From: Ceriagrion tenellum
Taxonomy: Eukaryota > Arthropoda > Insecta > Odonata > Coenagrionidae
Direction of reading: 5' to 3'
DNA: 64,000 nucleotides
Assembly (NCBI GenBank): GCA_963169105.1
Contig: OY720639.1
Span: 120,611,117-120,675,116, forward strand
Part shown: one piece after another, positions 9,741-21,451 of the stretch
Layout: the number at the start of each line of letters is the position of its first letter
Position numbering within the stretch: the first letter of the stretch is position 1
Translations under genes and position numbers: made by a program
The notes under the pieces: model-generated
The model's database searches: none
Told to the model about the DNA's origin: nothing
Seen by the model: the letters and a program-made list of their open reading frames with translations, nothing else

Positions 9741-11389
9741 ATATGTCTGGACTGAGAACTAAATATTTTAGGGTACCCGCACTGTAAAATAGACCTAGTA
9801 ACCGACGGTTTTTTTTTCATTTTTTTAAAAGCTACAACGGTTAGTACTGAATATGCCTTAAAAATAATTGAGAAAAGATTCAAAGTCCTTACCGTTAAAC
9901 TGCTGATTTGATTTTTAATCGTGAGAATATCCTCCGCTTTTGATTACCTCCCTTACCGAGCCCTATATTTAATACAGCGAAAACGGTATCCATTACATTT
10001 GGAAAATATCTTGAAAAAGAATGCAATACGGTGGTGATAATTTGGTATTATTAGAGATAATTTTCTTTATACGGTGACCTTACTAATGACGCCAAATTAA
10101 CTGAATTTTTGCTTACAAATATTGTGAGGATATTCTATTTTTGAATCATCAATCGATCTTTCTTCAAATCAGGTAACTTGCAGACTAACGTGATTGACAA
10201 TGTACATTCAAGGAGCCAGGTGTAAGGGAAAATAGAAAGATATTTTTGCAGCGAGGGAGAGAAGTAATTAGAAAAGATTGACCACGGCAGTAATGACTTT
10301 GTAGGGTACACCTCAGAGAGAAGAGCTGTAATGAAACGGACTCCTAGGACTTGAGAAGATGGTAGAAAAACTTGTTTGATGGCATTAATAAAATTTTATG
10401 TTTCCACCGTGATTACTTACCCCCAAATACAATTGAAACTATTAGGTCTCCACGGCAATCATACGAGGAAAGTTGAAAAATTATTTTTCTGCCTTGCATG
10501 AAATATCACATCAGCAATTAACTGACGAAAGATGAGATTTATTCGTGAAAATGTTAATAAAAATAATTTGAATTCTTCATTTGAACAGCTACTGACATAT
10601 CTCCAGGTTGTGATGTTCACTAATGGCTAAATGCATAGGACAACAGATCTCCGATTGCCTCTTTTAGCTGAAAAAAGTATCCATTGAAGTCACATACGCC
10701 GACTCATCTACAGACTTTGTATGTAATTTTTTCCTCTCTGGTTTCCTAAGTCATGTAATGAGAGGAAGAAGTTCTCTTTTTAAACTACAAGAACGAATAT
10801 ACAAGACTTCTCCTTTGAATTCACTCTCAAAGTAGCACTCTCAGTTAATGGAACGTTCAACGTTGTTCAAACGAGCAGAGTATTGGCTGGTTTACCTCGA
10901 AATACGCCCTACTAATAGCACTCAATACATAAAAAATAATCCGTAGTTTGATAGTGTCCGAATTCAAAAAAATAAATCGAAAGCTCGCATAATATAATGA
11001 ATGTATTGACATGCAGTCATCGCCAAAGCGCCAACACGTATCGTTTCCATCTTTAGCCAAGGCTAAAAATATCAAGCAAAAGATACTGTCGAAGGAGATT
11101 ATATCATAAGCTACACAAAAAATTCTTTGGTCAGCATATGAGTCTACTGCTCTGCGATTACAGCGTGATTTATTCATTCGGTCTATCAAAGTCAACAAAG
11201 GTGACCAAATGAAATAATGCCAGAGGTGATGGAAAACTAGGAACTGCCTGTTTGAATTCGATATAATCTATATCGAAGGTGATCTTTTGCCTTACTAACA
11301 TTACATATTTTCGTACCGATATCACGACTCAGCGATCATTGCAGGGGTAAGGTTTTAATTGCTTGGATAGAGTGATGGAGGAAAATCGG
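9741..11389. other. No recognised feature
   Basis: AT-rich sequence. The 113-codon minus frame at 10857-11198 shows no domain, and no repeat partner is found in the window. Confidence 0.45.
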
Positions 11390-11850
11390 CATGATATGAA
11401 AGACGTTAGAAGGCAAATTGAGAATATGAAATGAGCGCTCAGCAATAGGTAGGAGCCGAAGGGAGGAACCTTGCGTGAGAAATTAAAGAAAAGTTAGGCG
11501 AAGAGATTAATGTGGAGCTTGGCTCTGTAGGGTTCAAAAAGCCTGAACAAGCGGAAAGGAAGGCGAGAGTAGTCTGCAGGCGTTTGAGATGAGGGCGCAG
11601 AGGAGAATGGAGAAACCTCGGAGGACGGAAAGAAAGATAAACGAGGAAGCGCTTCGAATGGTGGGCGAGGATGGGAAACAGGCAGATAACAGAGTAGATG
11701 GTCGGAACAAGTTATGAGGTGAGAAGGGATGATGATAGCTGAGGAGATGTTGATTAAACGAGGAAGGGAAAGGAACAGAACAGGCTTCGTGGACGGGATG
11801 ATGAGAGGTAGAACCGATATAAAGAAAGACGGAGTTTAAGGGCCTGGTTA
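11390..11850 (+). mobile_element. LINE-B, second decayed copy
   Basis: Across shifting frames it encodes DVRRQIENMK, then KRLMWSLAL, LQAFEMRAQRRMEKPRR, TERKINEEALRMVGED and a GKGKEQNR-like tail. The order is the same as in the LINE-B copy at 8975-9461 and the copy extends further 5'. Several stops and frameshifts are present. The antisense frame at 11534-11902 is its shadow. Confidence 0.6.
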
Positions 11851-12170
11851 TTCGATATATTAACTCAAACGTGTCCATGTAAATGTTCATGTACGTATGC
11901 ATGAACCGAATTGAGAAGGTTCTATTTTCCTGTTCATGCGTTCATGCATTCGTACAAGTTGGTGTGGTTGGACGATGAATTTTCGCCTTCATCCACGCGT
12001 TCGTGCATTCAAACGTTAACTCGTACGGGTAAATGTATCGTGTATCCAGGGCTTAAGGAGATAGGGGTCTCCGCCTGGTTTAATCTGGAGGATTTTTAAT
12101 CTCCACCATTAAAACCTACGTAAAATGGTAGATTACTTACATGTAATGAAGCATTACATTAAGGTGCAGT

Positions 12171-12461
12171 TTAGGTGTGTTTCAGAGCGACACAGAGAAT
12201 ATTATCATGACTCCTCACTACATCTCTAGGTCTGACAGAAGCGATGAAATAAGAGAGGTACACTGCGAAGAGTTAGGCACAAAAACTCGTTCTTTCCACG
12301 CAATAAGTAACCAAAATAAAAACTGAGCTCCACTAAATACACTAGCATAATAAACGTCACCATTTCACCTACCAAAACCTTACATCTTTAAACGGCTGGT
12401 GACCTAACACCCCCTGCCACACGCCCATGCGGCGGCTCGCAGTGTATTACGTAGATGTAGA
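12171..12461 (+). mobile_element. LINE-A 3' end fragment
   Basis: It reads through the terminal codons (SDTENIIMTPHYISRSDRSD...) to the stop after NQNKN, then the 3' UTR with GAGCTCCACTAAATACACT, the CCCTGCCACACGCC hairpin and a GTAGATGTAG tail. The SFFPRTI motif seen in other copies has decayed here (TRSFHAI). It is 5'-truncated. Confidence 0.75.
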
Positions 12462-12669
12462 ATACTCATCACACTTCGATGGGAAGCGTGGCCAATGAAA
12501 CAATGGTTCCCCTTGTCCAAGAGGAAAGAAAGGTCTCAAAGTGAATGAAAAGATCACCGGCGTGAACAGAAACAAGCATCACAACAGGAGAGAGAACGGA
12601 GTCTGTCGGAATGTTTACAGTTTTTGAATTAAAATACCGTACAAAACAAAAGAATAACAGGACACCGCG

Positions 12670-13090
12670 ATCGTCTAATTCCATGATCTTCCGCAACCCG
12701 GAAGTAAAGAGAAAGAGAGAGAGAGGGAGAGACAGGGAGCCACCAAGATGGTGGCTACGATGATGGGACGGAGCGAGGCGAAGAGATATAGACAAGAGGC
12801 CGGTGATGATGAAGATAATAACAGCCTCCTGCTGATTTCGCGTTACCGTTAAGGCACCCCGGCGCCCCTATCGAGCGGATCCATAAACATAATGCGTGCC
12901 TTGGAGACGGGAAGGGGAAGAAATTACGATAGAGTGAAAAAAAATGAAGAGAGGAAAGGGCGCAATGGCGCGAGAAAGGGCAGGCGCGCAGATGAGGCGC
13001 AGATGGGGCGACGCCATGCGGAAACTCCGGAAAGAGATGATTAAATTAACATATTTACGCTCAGGCTAGAGTGCGTGCACGACACTGCGT
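12670..13090. other. CpG- and GA-rich island
   Basis: Plus-strand (GA)n at about 12709-12735 is followed by CpG-rich sequence with GCGC and GGCGC blocks. The minus frame 12469-12795 runs into it without a recognisable domain. It could be regulatory or exonic, but no start, TATA box or splice pair is visible. Confidence 0.3.
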
Positions 13091-13328
13091 GATCATAATT
13101 TCAGCCTTACTTCGCTCGAGAATAAAATTGAATATCACCAACTTTTACGTCTGGCTATTTACCGCTCTATTCATTGATGGCCATGGATATGACTTGGCAG
13201 CAATATTTTGAAACGTATTTCTCTTGCAAATACTTTGGTAATTCAGATATGTACTATGAAAGCAACAGCTAATGAGCCAGTTTCGCTTTTTCCCCACTTT
13301 CCTTTCATATAACCGAACTTCTGGAGAG

Positions 13329-14003
13329 TCTACATCTACATACTCCCCTGCGAGCCGCCGGATGGGCGAGTGACAGGGGGTATTAGGTCACCAGCCGTGC
13401 TTATGTGCTCGGAAAGAACGAATTCTCGTACCTATCTGTTCGGCAATATATCTCTCTTATTTTATCACTTCTGTCAGACGTAGAGATGTAATGAGGCGTC
13501 ATGATAATATTCTCTGTGTCGCTCTGAAACACACCGGTTCTGAATTTCTCAAGCAAGCTAAGCCTAGTGTACAGCCTCCGAGCCTCTAGGAGCTTCCACC
13601 TAAATTCCTTTAAAAGTTGTGAGACACTATGTGTTCGCTCGTAGCAGTTTTTAACGAAGCGCGCTGCTTTCCTTTGTATTTTATTATTATTTTTTGGTTA
13701 AATTATGACAAATTTCAAGCTATCCGGGACTAGCCACGGAGTCGCCCGCAATGCACACATGTGCGAATTTCCACAGAGAAAAAATCATCCGCCTTGCACT
13801 CGGCACGGAAATCGAGGGATCCGGGTTCGAATCCCGGTCAAGGCGGATGATTTTTTTCTCTGTGGAAATTCGCACATGGTTAAATTATTATGACCAGGGT
13901 CCCAAATGCTCGCGTATTATTCGAGGTGTGGCTAACCAGAGCGAAGAAGCACGTCTCTTTGACTTTTTCATCCGAGGACCTTCCTATCATACGTTAAACA
14001 AAA
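13329..14003 (-). mobile_element. LINE-A 3' portion, interrupted by a tRNA-like insertion
   Basis: In minus orientation it starts with the (TACATC)n tail and CTGCGAGCC hairpin, continues through the SFFPRTI-type C-terminus, and reaches reverse-transcriptase C-terminal codons near 13900-14003 that match the 36461-37036 copy. A large part of the 3' UTR, between the CAGCCGTG block and the GGAAAGAACGA block, is deleted near 13400. A 171-bp palindromic insertion (13707-13877) splits it. Confidence 0.7.
13696..13888 (+). mobile_element. Fold-back tRNA-like insertion (palindromic SINE) with 11-bp TSD
   Basis: GGTTAAATTAT at 13696-13706 and 13878-13888 duplicates the LINE-A target. The insert has arms of 38-39 nt (13759-13796 and 13839-13877) that are perfect complements apart from one A/T in a homopolymer. 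The 42-nt loop contains a perfect T-arm-like hairpin, CCGGGTTCGAATCCCGG (13821-13837), with a canonical box B. The inner ends of the arms would form a long acceptor-like stem. No box A or anticodon arm is evident, so it is not a working tRNA gene. A snap-back SINE cDNA is a plausible origin. Confidence 0.6.
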
Positions 14004-16124
14004 CCTAATTTCTTTAACGCTGTGCCGAAAATGTTTGGTATGTATGAGTTGAAACCAAAATACATTTCAAATCGTTCATTTAAACTCGAAGACTTCCGCG
14101 GAGCCGTTGGAAACGGTAGAGAAGGTTTTTCGGGTTCTCTTTCGCATAGTTCCATCGTCGTGAAGCCTTTAAACCAGAAGAAGGTAGCTGCAATGCTATC
14201 GAAACTATCGTCTACGTGGAAGAACTACTTGGACGATAGAACTACGTGGAATAGAGCCTGGAAAACTTTCACTACCGTTAAAACTTTCACTTCATTAAGC
14301 GTTTATTTAATCACTTCACAAAATGCTCAATAAAAGAGTAATTTGGCCTTGTAAATATACATATATTACTGTTGAGTAAATTTTGTGTTTGGTTTTATTA
14401 GCGGCAATTGTTGAGCGTTCATTCTTTGATGGCGGAAGAGCGTCGCCCGCGTTGTTTTTCCAAACCAAAAATGCAACGGAAACTCCCCGAAATGAAAATG
14501 CGCATTCTCGTCGTCTGTTGTCATTACCTTTTTAATTTTTTTCTGAAATCCATCCATCCTGCTGCATATCTATTTGATTCGAAGGTTTTCTCTGGCAGGA
14601 TCCATTTCGATAATTTAGACTAGAAGTAGAGTTTTCATTTTCATAATGGAATGGACGCCAGAGCGAAAATGGAAAGTTTCCTTCAGGTTTTAGTGCATTG
14701 TGTGCGTCCGGGTTCTCATTTTGAATGAAATCACACTCACATTTTTAAGTTAGTAAAAAAAAATCATTCAATTTCCCGTAATTGGACGCCTGTATCTCTA
14801 CAGTTTCAGTAGTTTGTTAAGAGCTACATAAAGGTGAAGAACTTTGATTTACGATTTGGAACTTCGACTGGCTTGGTGGTTGGCTTAACTTCGCCAGGTT
14901 ACTGGAACTGGTTTCACCAAGTTACTGGCTACTGGAACAATTTGCATTGTAAAATATTCACTGTATAAATATTAATGTGTTTCAAGAGAGGATCTGCGCC
15001 ATATAAAGATGTAAAACTAGTTATATGTAATAATTTATTTCAATCACTGATTGCGTGATTTATTTTTCCTGCAGTCTTGTTTGTTTGTTTACAATTTTTA
15101 TATATCTTGATCAACTATCTTTGCCACCGGAAATGTAATATTCCTATTGCAAATGTACAATATTTTCTATTCTATTTAATTCACTTTAATATGCGTAGAG
15201 AAACAAGTAATATTTAATGAAAAAAGTTATTATCTAGAGTAGATTTAATTGACATTCAGAGCACAATCTCATTAAATCTTTCATTTTTCCTTAGGGTGAC
15301 CCAAAATTTTTAAACTAAAAGTATTGAAGCATTCAATTACATTTTCATTAGTCCATCAGGTGAACCGTCAGGAAATAAACATGGTTAACTACTTCCATGT
15401 CTGGCTCCTACCATTCCATCAGCAAGCCGACCTCATCGGTGTATTAATGCGGGTGATATGGCACTGGATTCGACAAACATGAGCTAAATCATAGAGGAAA
15501 GCCTGTCAGTATATAAATGATCAACCAATGGGATCCATAATCTCGAGGAAGCGGGAGGAGAACCCTACTCAATATCACAACAGGCTGATTAATGGATGGT
15601 TAAGTAAATAAGACAGGAGCGGGCGTCGCTATCAGTTGAAACTTTTGACCTACATTGCCCCGTAATAGGAGAATTCCATTGATGAAGAATCGATCCATAA
15701 AAATACATGAAAATCTTTGGCACCCAAGAACTTCATGACCACCTTTACAGTTAGCAGCGCCGCCGAGGCCAACCACAAGAACATCACCGAACCACATTCC
15801 ACGCTGCGGTGGTCATCTTGTTACATAAAACGACCCCTTCCGCCCTTCCAGCGAACTAACTAACTGGTGTCCGCGGACGAAGCAAACTGTTTCTACGGAT
15901 TACTTCATTAAAGGCTATGGAGTTAACACCTCGCCGGAACCACATGTATGGCGATGATAATGGTCAATTATGGAGCATGATCCAGAGACAAGCTTCTAAT
16001 TTTCTTTTCCAATCAAAAGACATGGCTTTCGGTAGAAACTGGAGCATTGAGGAAATCGTTACAACCCGAGAACTAAGGAAGAAAGTTCGATGTAAGAGGA
16101 AATATTTTGAGGATCACTTCCTCT
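14004..16124. other. No recognised feature
   Basis: Mixed sequence. Frames at 14022-14333 (103 codons) and 15917-16126 (69 codons) have no recognisable domain. The latter ends just before the LINE-A fragment but does not match its reverse transcriptase. No tRNA or repeat with a partner in the window is seen. Confidence 0.4.
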
Positions 16125-16802
16125 GAAAGTCTTCACACAAATGCCATACCTACACTGTGGATCGAGTAAACATAAAACCTGCAGATACAGTTAACTATCT
16201 TGGAATTGCCTTAACTTGAGATGTATCGTGGGGAACACACATACAAAATATATTAGGCACAGCATTAAAGAAACTAGATTTTATTAAGCGTATAAGAGGA
16301 AGGTCCTCGGATGAAAGAGTAAAAGAGAGATGCTACTTCGCTCTGGTTAGCACAGCCGAAATTGGGACTCTGATCATAAAGATTTAACCGAAAAAATTAA
16401 TAAAAATACAAAGTGGTTCACAATTTTTACAGGTATTAAGGTGGGAGCCCCTAAGTGACTCGGAGACTTTACGCTAGGCTTAGTCTGCTTGAGAAATTCA
16501 GAACTGGTGTATTTCAGAGCGACACAGAGAAGATTATCATGAAGCTCAACTACATCTCTAGGTCTGACAGAAGCGATAAAATAAGACAGAGACATCGTCG
16601 AAAAGATATGAACAAAAAATCGTTCTTTCCACTCACAATCAGTGGCCGTAATAAAAACTGAGCTCCACTAAATACACTCCCATAGTGCAAGTCACCGTTT
16701 CACTACCAAAAACCTTATCCCTTACTCTTTGCACGGCTGGTGTCCGAACACCCCCTGCCACACGTCCATGCGGCGGCCCGCTGGGTATTATACAGATGTA
16801 TA
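16125..16802 (+). mobile_element. LINE-A, longer 3' fragment with reverse-transcriptase C-terminus
   Basis: From 16125 the frame reads SHKCHTYTVDRVNIKPADTV, then NYLGIALT, stop, DVSWGTHIQNILGTALKKL and RSSDERVKERCYFALV. This is the reverse-transcriptase C-terminal region of a CR1/jockey-like LINE. The HLEYAAGIWDP block is damaged. The end is the SFFP-type C-terminus (KKSFFPLTISGRNKN) and the 3' hairpin with a degraded GATGTA tail. Several stops and frameshifts are present. Confidence 0.75.
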
Positions 16803-16813
16803 TACGAGAGATT

Positions 16814-16882
16814 ACGCGAAGGCAGAGCAGGTGGCTGGAAGATGCAATACGGGGCGAGGGAATGCTGAAGACCAAGAGATAA
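16814..16882 (+). repeat. Short LINE polyprotein fragment (LINE-B/D type)
   Basis: One open stretch encodes RRQSRWLEDAIRGEGMLKTK, the basic C-terminal block that follows the reverse transcriptase in LINE-B-like elements. It directly follows the tail of the LINE-A copy. Confidence 0.45.
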
Positions 16883-17010
16883 GGAAAGATCTGGCTTCTG
16901 TCAAAGTCAATGATTACATTAATCCTATCAGGATAATCCTAAAGAATGTCTCCAAATATATTGTAACGCACCGCACTTGAGGCGGTTTGTCTTTCCGTAT
17001 CACCCCTTGC

Positions 17011-17567
17011 TTAAGGTAGCCCGAGCGAGGTAGTTCCCTAGTCATAATAGAGACCATATTCGAATTATACGTTTAAATTTCGCCAGCTGTAGGACACATG
17101 AATTAAATATAGCATTATTAATGTTGCAATAATATAGTTTTATATGATAGAAATGGTAATTAATTAAATGAAAACATGTAAATAAGTATTTAACTTGACT
17201 CATTTTTTTTGCGCGGTGCGTTGGAAACTCCTTCAAAACGGAAGTTTTTTGTGATACCCAAGAACCTTTTTCGGTGACAATATGATTAATTTTCAAAAAT
17301 ACATGAGAAAACATACAAAAACCCGCTGTTAGTTTTTTTACGACATTTAAGTGTTAGAAATTCCTCATTTCGTAAATAATGTCTCTCTGGAGTGCATGTA
17401 CGTACCATTTCCCATGTAAATGGGCTGGTATTTTTTGGCAAATAACTCCGTAAGTAATGTGGTAAGGGGTTGACTTTTTGGTGTCATTAGAATGTTGAGA
17501 TGTTTGTCTTTAAAACGAGAAAAAATTCAATGATTTCTTGGTAAAATGATATTTTGCATAAACTACC
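17011..17567 (+). mobile_element. TTAA MITE family T, copy 3
   Basis: TTAA (17011-17014) precedes GGTAGCCCGAGCGAGGTAGT. The right end is ...GCATAAACTACC (to 17567), followed by TCAA, a decayed TTAA. It is non-coding. It forms the left half of an inverted pair with copy 4. Confidence 0.7.
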
Positions 17568-17582
17568 TCAATATGGCCGAGA

Positions 17583-17705
17583 GAAATTATTAGACAGTGG
17601 AGAAGGAACTTTTGGTAATTGTACAGGGAACAAAATATTTCCGTTCTTATCAGTACGGACGGAATTTACGGTAGTCACGAATCACAATCTTTTGGCTTGG
17701 ATTAT
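17583..17705 (+). pseudogene. Ty3/gypsy-type RNase H fragment
   Basis: From 17585 the frame reads NY, stop, TVEKELLVIVQGTKYFRSYQ. After a one-base frameshift near 17663 it reads FTVVTNHNLLAWI. This order matches the RNase H region of Ty3/gypsy Pol (NYS-TEKELLAIV, then F-V-TDH-L-WL). Only about 40 residues remain, with an in-frame stop, a frameshift and N in place of the conserved D of TDH. It lies exactly between two inverted T elements. Confidence 0.7.
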
Positions 17706-17714
17706 CAGGATTAC

Positions 17715-18265
17715 AGTAGTTTGAGCGAAGTATCATTTCACCTAGTACCTAATCGATGAAGTTGATCTCGTTTTAAAGATCAATATCTCACCCTTCCAAA
17801 AATATCAAAACATCAACCCCTTACCACACTGATTTCCAAGATTTTTGACGAAAAATAACCGCCCCATTACATGGAAAATGGTACAGGTATGCACTGCAGA
17901 GAGAGATTTTTTAAAAAATGAGGAATTTCTAACATATAGATCACGTCAAAAAACTGACAGTTTGTAATTTATTAATTTCCTAAACTATTTTTGAAAATAA
18001 ACCATAATGTCACCCTCCGTAATTTTTTCAGTATCACTAGAAACCTTCCGTTGTGAAGGAACTTCAAACGCACCGCAGACAAAATTGAGTCAAGTTAAAG
18101 ACTCATGTGATTACTTTTATTTAATTACTTAGAACTTCAGCCATATTAAAGTGTATTATTGTGCCATTAATAAGGCAATATTTATTTAATTGTTCCTAAA
18201 ACAGCTGAAATTAATTCTAATAATAGTCTCCATTATGATTAGGGAACTATCTCGCTCAAACTATC
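17715..18265 (-). mobile_element. TTAA MITE family T, copy 4 (inverted)
   Basis: It starts GTAGTTTGAGCGAAGTATCA and ends ATTAGGGAACTATCTCGCTC AAACTATC, the inverse of copy 3. The outer TTAA is not preserved (CTATCTGA). With copy 3 it forms a T-gypsy-T inverted composite. Confidence 0.65.
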
Positions 18266-18400
18266 TGATGGGCCCCAGTTCGACACTGATGCGGTGGAGA
18301 TTGAAACTGAATGAGTATGAATAACAGGTGGTGTACAAGAAAGGTACTTTGATTTCTAACACAGACGAACCCAGTCGAATAAGTCAAATCTCATCCCTTG

Positions 18401-18487
18401 AAGAAAAAGGAAGAGAAGAAACTGCAAATGAAGAGGGAGAGACGGACGAGGACGAGGAGGAAGAAGAGAAAGGGAAAGAAGGAGGGG
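18401..18487 (+). repeat. Polypurine tract
   Basis: The plus strand is almost pure A/G for about 90 nt (GAAGAAAAAGGAAGAGAAGA onward, with GACGAGGACGAGGAGGAAGA inside). One phase gives Glu/Asp-rich and another Lys/Arg-rich peptide, as expected for low complexity. No flanking coding evidence was found. Confidence 0.5.
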
Positions 18488-20465
18488 ATGCCGGAAGAGA
18501 GAAATGAGAGGATCTTCAAGGAATTTCACGACTCGACAGTCGGCGGCCATTAGGGAAAGAAGAGAACTCTCGAAAGGGTCAGAATTTACTTCTCCTAGCC
18601 TGGGATTTAATAAGATGCCGAGCGGTATATTAGATAATGTGAAACTTACCAAAAATGTAAATTAACACGAACCAAGGTGCGGATGCCGATGGAAATAACC
18701 TCTACTCCGCAAGTAGTCGTAATTTCTTTTCGGCATCCGATTCCTCGGGAGAATCTACTGAGCCACTTCAGCAGTTTCTCATACTCATCGTAATGTATCG
18801 AGTCATCGGGTCACTGCAATATCCCCGCTACTAAATTCACTACATCAGGCGCACTTAATGAGGTTAGCAGTGATATGAAAGAAATGTACTGACATCAACA
18901 ATGGTGACTTGCATTAAAGAAGTTTAAGTTCAAGATGAAAAATCATGGAATGTTTCAATTGAGGGATAAAGACACTTTTTGAAACCAAAATGGAAAGCAG
19001 AACTGCAGAAAATTAATATTCAAATCGTAGATCGCTAATGATGAAGAGTATTTTGAATCCCGTAGCCAAATCACACGGTTTGCCCTGTTCAGTTTTACTG
19101 CCAAAAATTCGAGGTTTCTGAAAAAACTGTTAGTATTTTGATTGATCCGCAAATACGTCGGGAATCGGATGGTGAACTTCAAATGCGGAAGTCACGCTGC
19201 CGGGCCTCTAATGGATGGAATACGGTTGGCTGCACGGTGAGGCGACTCCAGGCTTCGAATGCAAGGGGAGCATTCAGCTCGCTCAACTCTTTTCTCTTGC
19301 CTTTCAAATTTCGGATCCCGTATTTATGATTTTTAATGATTAAATTACGATTTCTCTTCCCAGGATTCGGAGCATATCGTGTCGTGAAACGTCGTTCCGC
19401 GATCCGGAGATCGCTCCCGATACAATATAAAAAACGAATCTTCCACGGAACCGCGCAAATAAAAACGAAAAAAATTGCCCCGCGGGAGAAATGAAAATTT
19501 CAAAGCTGTCCTCGACTAAGGGCGTGTTTATAGATGTATCTCCGTTCCCGTTACATCCAGATCAGATCCGTTTCTAATTTGTATATTCTACCGTTAGGAT
19601 CAGACGAGATCGTAAGATTTGGGCCCAAACGGCGGAAAATTTCAGGATATAACATGTGACTTTCTCGTGGTATACGAGGTCGAATCAATACTGTGCTCTT
19701 TAGGGTAGCCAAAATTTAGTGGGTTCAAATTTTGCCCAAGGCGCTGATGTTAACTTTCTTTTATAAGCTCTTTAAGTCGGTGGAAAATTTGAAATAAACT
19801 GGAGGTTATTTCCCTTATCATTTAACTGACGACGACATGAAATCACCTTCGCTCCACAATTTTTTACAATGTGTAGCGAGTTGAGATTTCTCATAAAGCA
19901 TGCATGTAAACAATGGATTTAAGTTGAAATCTTACATTTTAAGGATTTAACAGGCTTGCGTTGAGATCACTACACTGAAATAAAGATGAATAATTGCTCG
20001 CAATTCATATCATAAGAATTTAGGAATGAGAACGTCGTCGACTGCGATGTGACCGGTAAATATCAACCAGTAGTGGTAGCTATTTCCACACTTTCTTGTA
20101 GTAACCGAAAATGGTATATGAATTAAGCTACTATTTTTTCAAGTATTTATCCCATTCTCCCACCTTATAATTTAAAGTTCTATTTTAGAGAAATATATTG
20201 TGGAAAGAAAACAAAATTTTGTAGATCTTAATAGATGGATAGTTTTTCTGCAAGTTGGAATATTAAGAATGGAATAATATATTAGAGTCAGTTTATGGTG
20301 GCGCCAGCAGGAAAAGTTCTCCCATAGAAAACGCTCAAGACAACCAGAGTCACCTTCATAGCGGCTGCTCAACCATTAAGTCGTAGCTTTACAACAGCTA
20401 CATTATATTTCAGTATTAACTTTGTAGATGGCACTGCAAACCAACGGCCTGACGTAATACATAAA
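18488..20465. other. No recognised feature
   Basis: AT-rich sequence with a moderately CpG-rich patch near 19130-19500. No domain, RNA or repeat with a partner in the window was found. Confidence 0.4.
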
Positions 20466-21451
20466 CCCCAAGTCATGAATATTCATAATGGATTCAAATG
20501 TTTGGAATCGTTGCCTAGGCTACGGGTGGCCTCAATTTCCACATTTAGTTCACTCAGTCCTTGGCGCCACTTAGAAAAAAGTCTTCTCAGTCAAATCGTA
20601 AATAGCCTTTGTTAATCGTTGTTAACGTGTTGTGGTGAATATTCAATAACAATTGAAGAGATATAGACTACTTGATGCTGTGAATAATAGCTGACTATTT
20701 TTGAGACCTAACAGTTACTTTGTAAATGCGAGAGAGGAAATAAATACGACAGGAAGTGTGTAAGAGGCATTTAAAACTTCCATCGTGAGTCTTTTCTCTG
20801 ATATGCGGATCTTTTACTGTTAATTTACAGTTTTTACAGTTTACATTTTTTTTGGTTTATTACCTGTTGAGAGCCTTAGGAATCAGAAGGTATGATCTAG
20901 ATAGATTGATTTGGACGTTAATGTGTAACCTACTATTCATGTGTGGCCTCGGAGTAGGTTCAACAATCTATCCTTTATTTGTTTTAATAACAAATATAGT
21001 TATTGGCGTAATTTCTTATCCATAGATGATATTGTCGGATCTTGGTTTTGAAATCCTTATAGTACTTGTATCTGTCTTTTAATTCACTCCACTTTTTTCA
21101 CAACGTATCATTATTAAATTTCCTTTAGAACGACATTCACGAAGTGCTAAGAAGTTAATTGTGCATTTGTGTGATTAAATTAGGAGAGGAATTAAACATA
21201 TCTGTAGACCGGATAGGATTAAAAAATAGTGTAATTACGTCCCGCGTGTAGTACTACACTGCATTATGATTACTTGTAAGTAAAACCGGTAAGACGTGAT
21301 AATTTACGATCTGTGTACTGTATTTACATTTGAACTGCCGTCTTTCATCCCTAGACGGCGACTGAATAGAAAAAGTTGTTTGTTAATGGAATTCAAGGCA
21401 ACAGTTTTTGGCGACGAGTCAACAATCCATACGTATATTCATGCCCCAAGT
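20466..21451. mobile_element. Non-autonomous TIR element, copy 2, with 8-bp TSD
   Basis: CCCCAAGT occurs at 20466-20473 and 21444-21451. The enclosed 970 bp (20474-21443) begins CATGAATATTCATAATGGAT and ends with its near-inverse, ...ATACGTATATTCATG. It is homologous to 1747-2682 with many substitutions and small indels, including ACGTCCCGCGTGTAGTACTA and TTTTTGGCGACGAG. It is non-coding. An 8-bp TSD with terminal inverted repeats indicates DNA-transposon behaviour, but the superfamily is not identified. Confidence 0.7.

Noticed and set aside
13791..13847. Candidate functional tRNA gene
   Set aside because: T-arm and acceptor-like stems are present, but box A and an anticodon arm are not. 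The long outer arms and target duplication identify a mobile insertion.
17583..17705. Endogenous retrovirus with intact Pol
   Set aside because: Only about 40 RNase H residues survive, with a stop and a frameshift. No LTR, protease, integrase or envelope is seen nearby.
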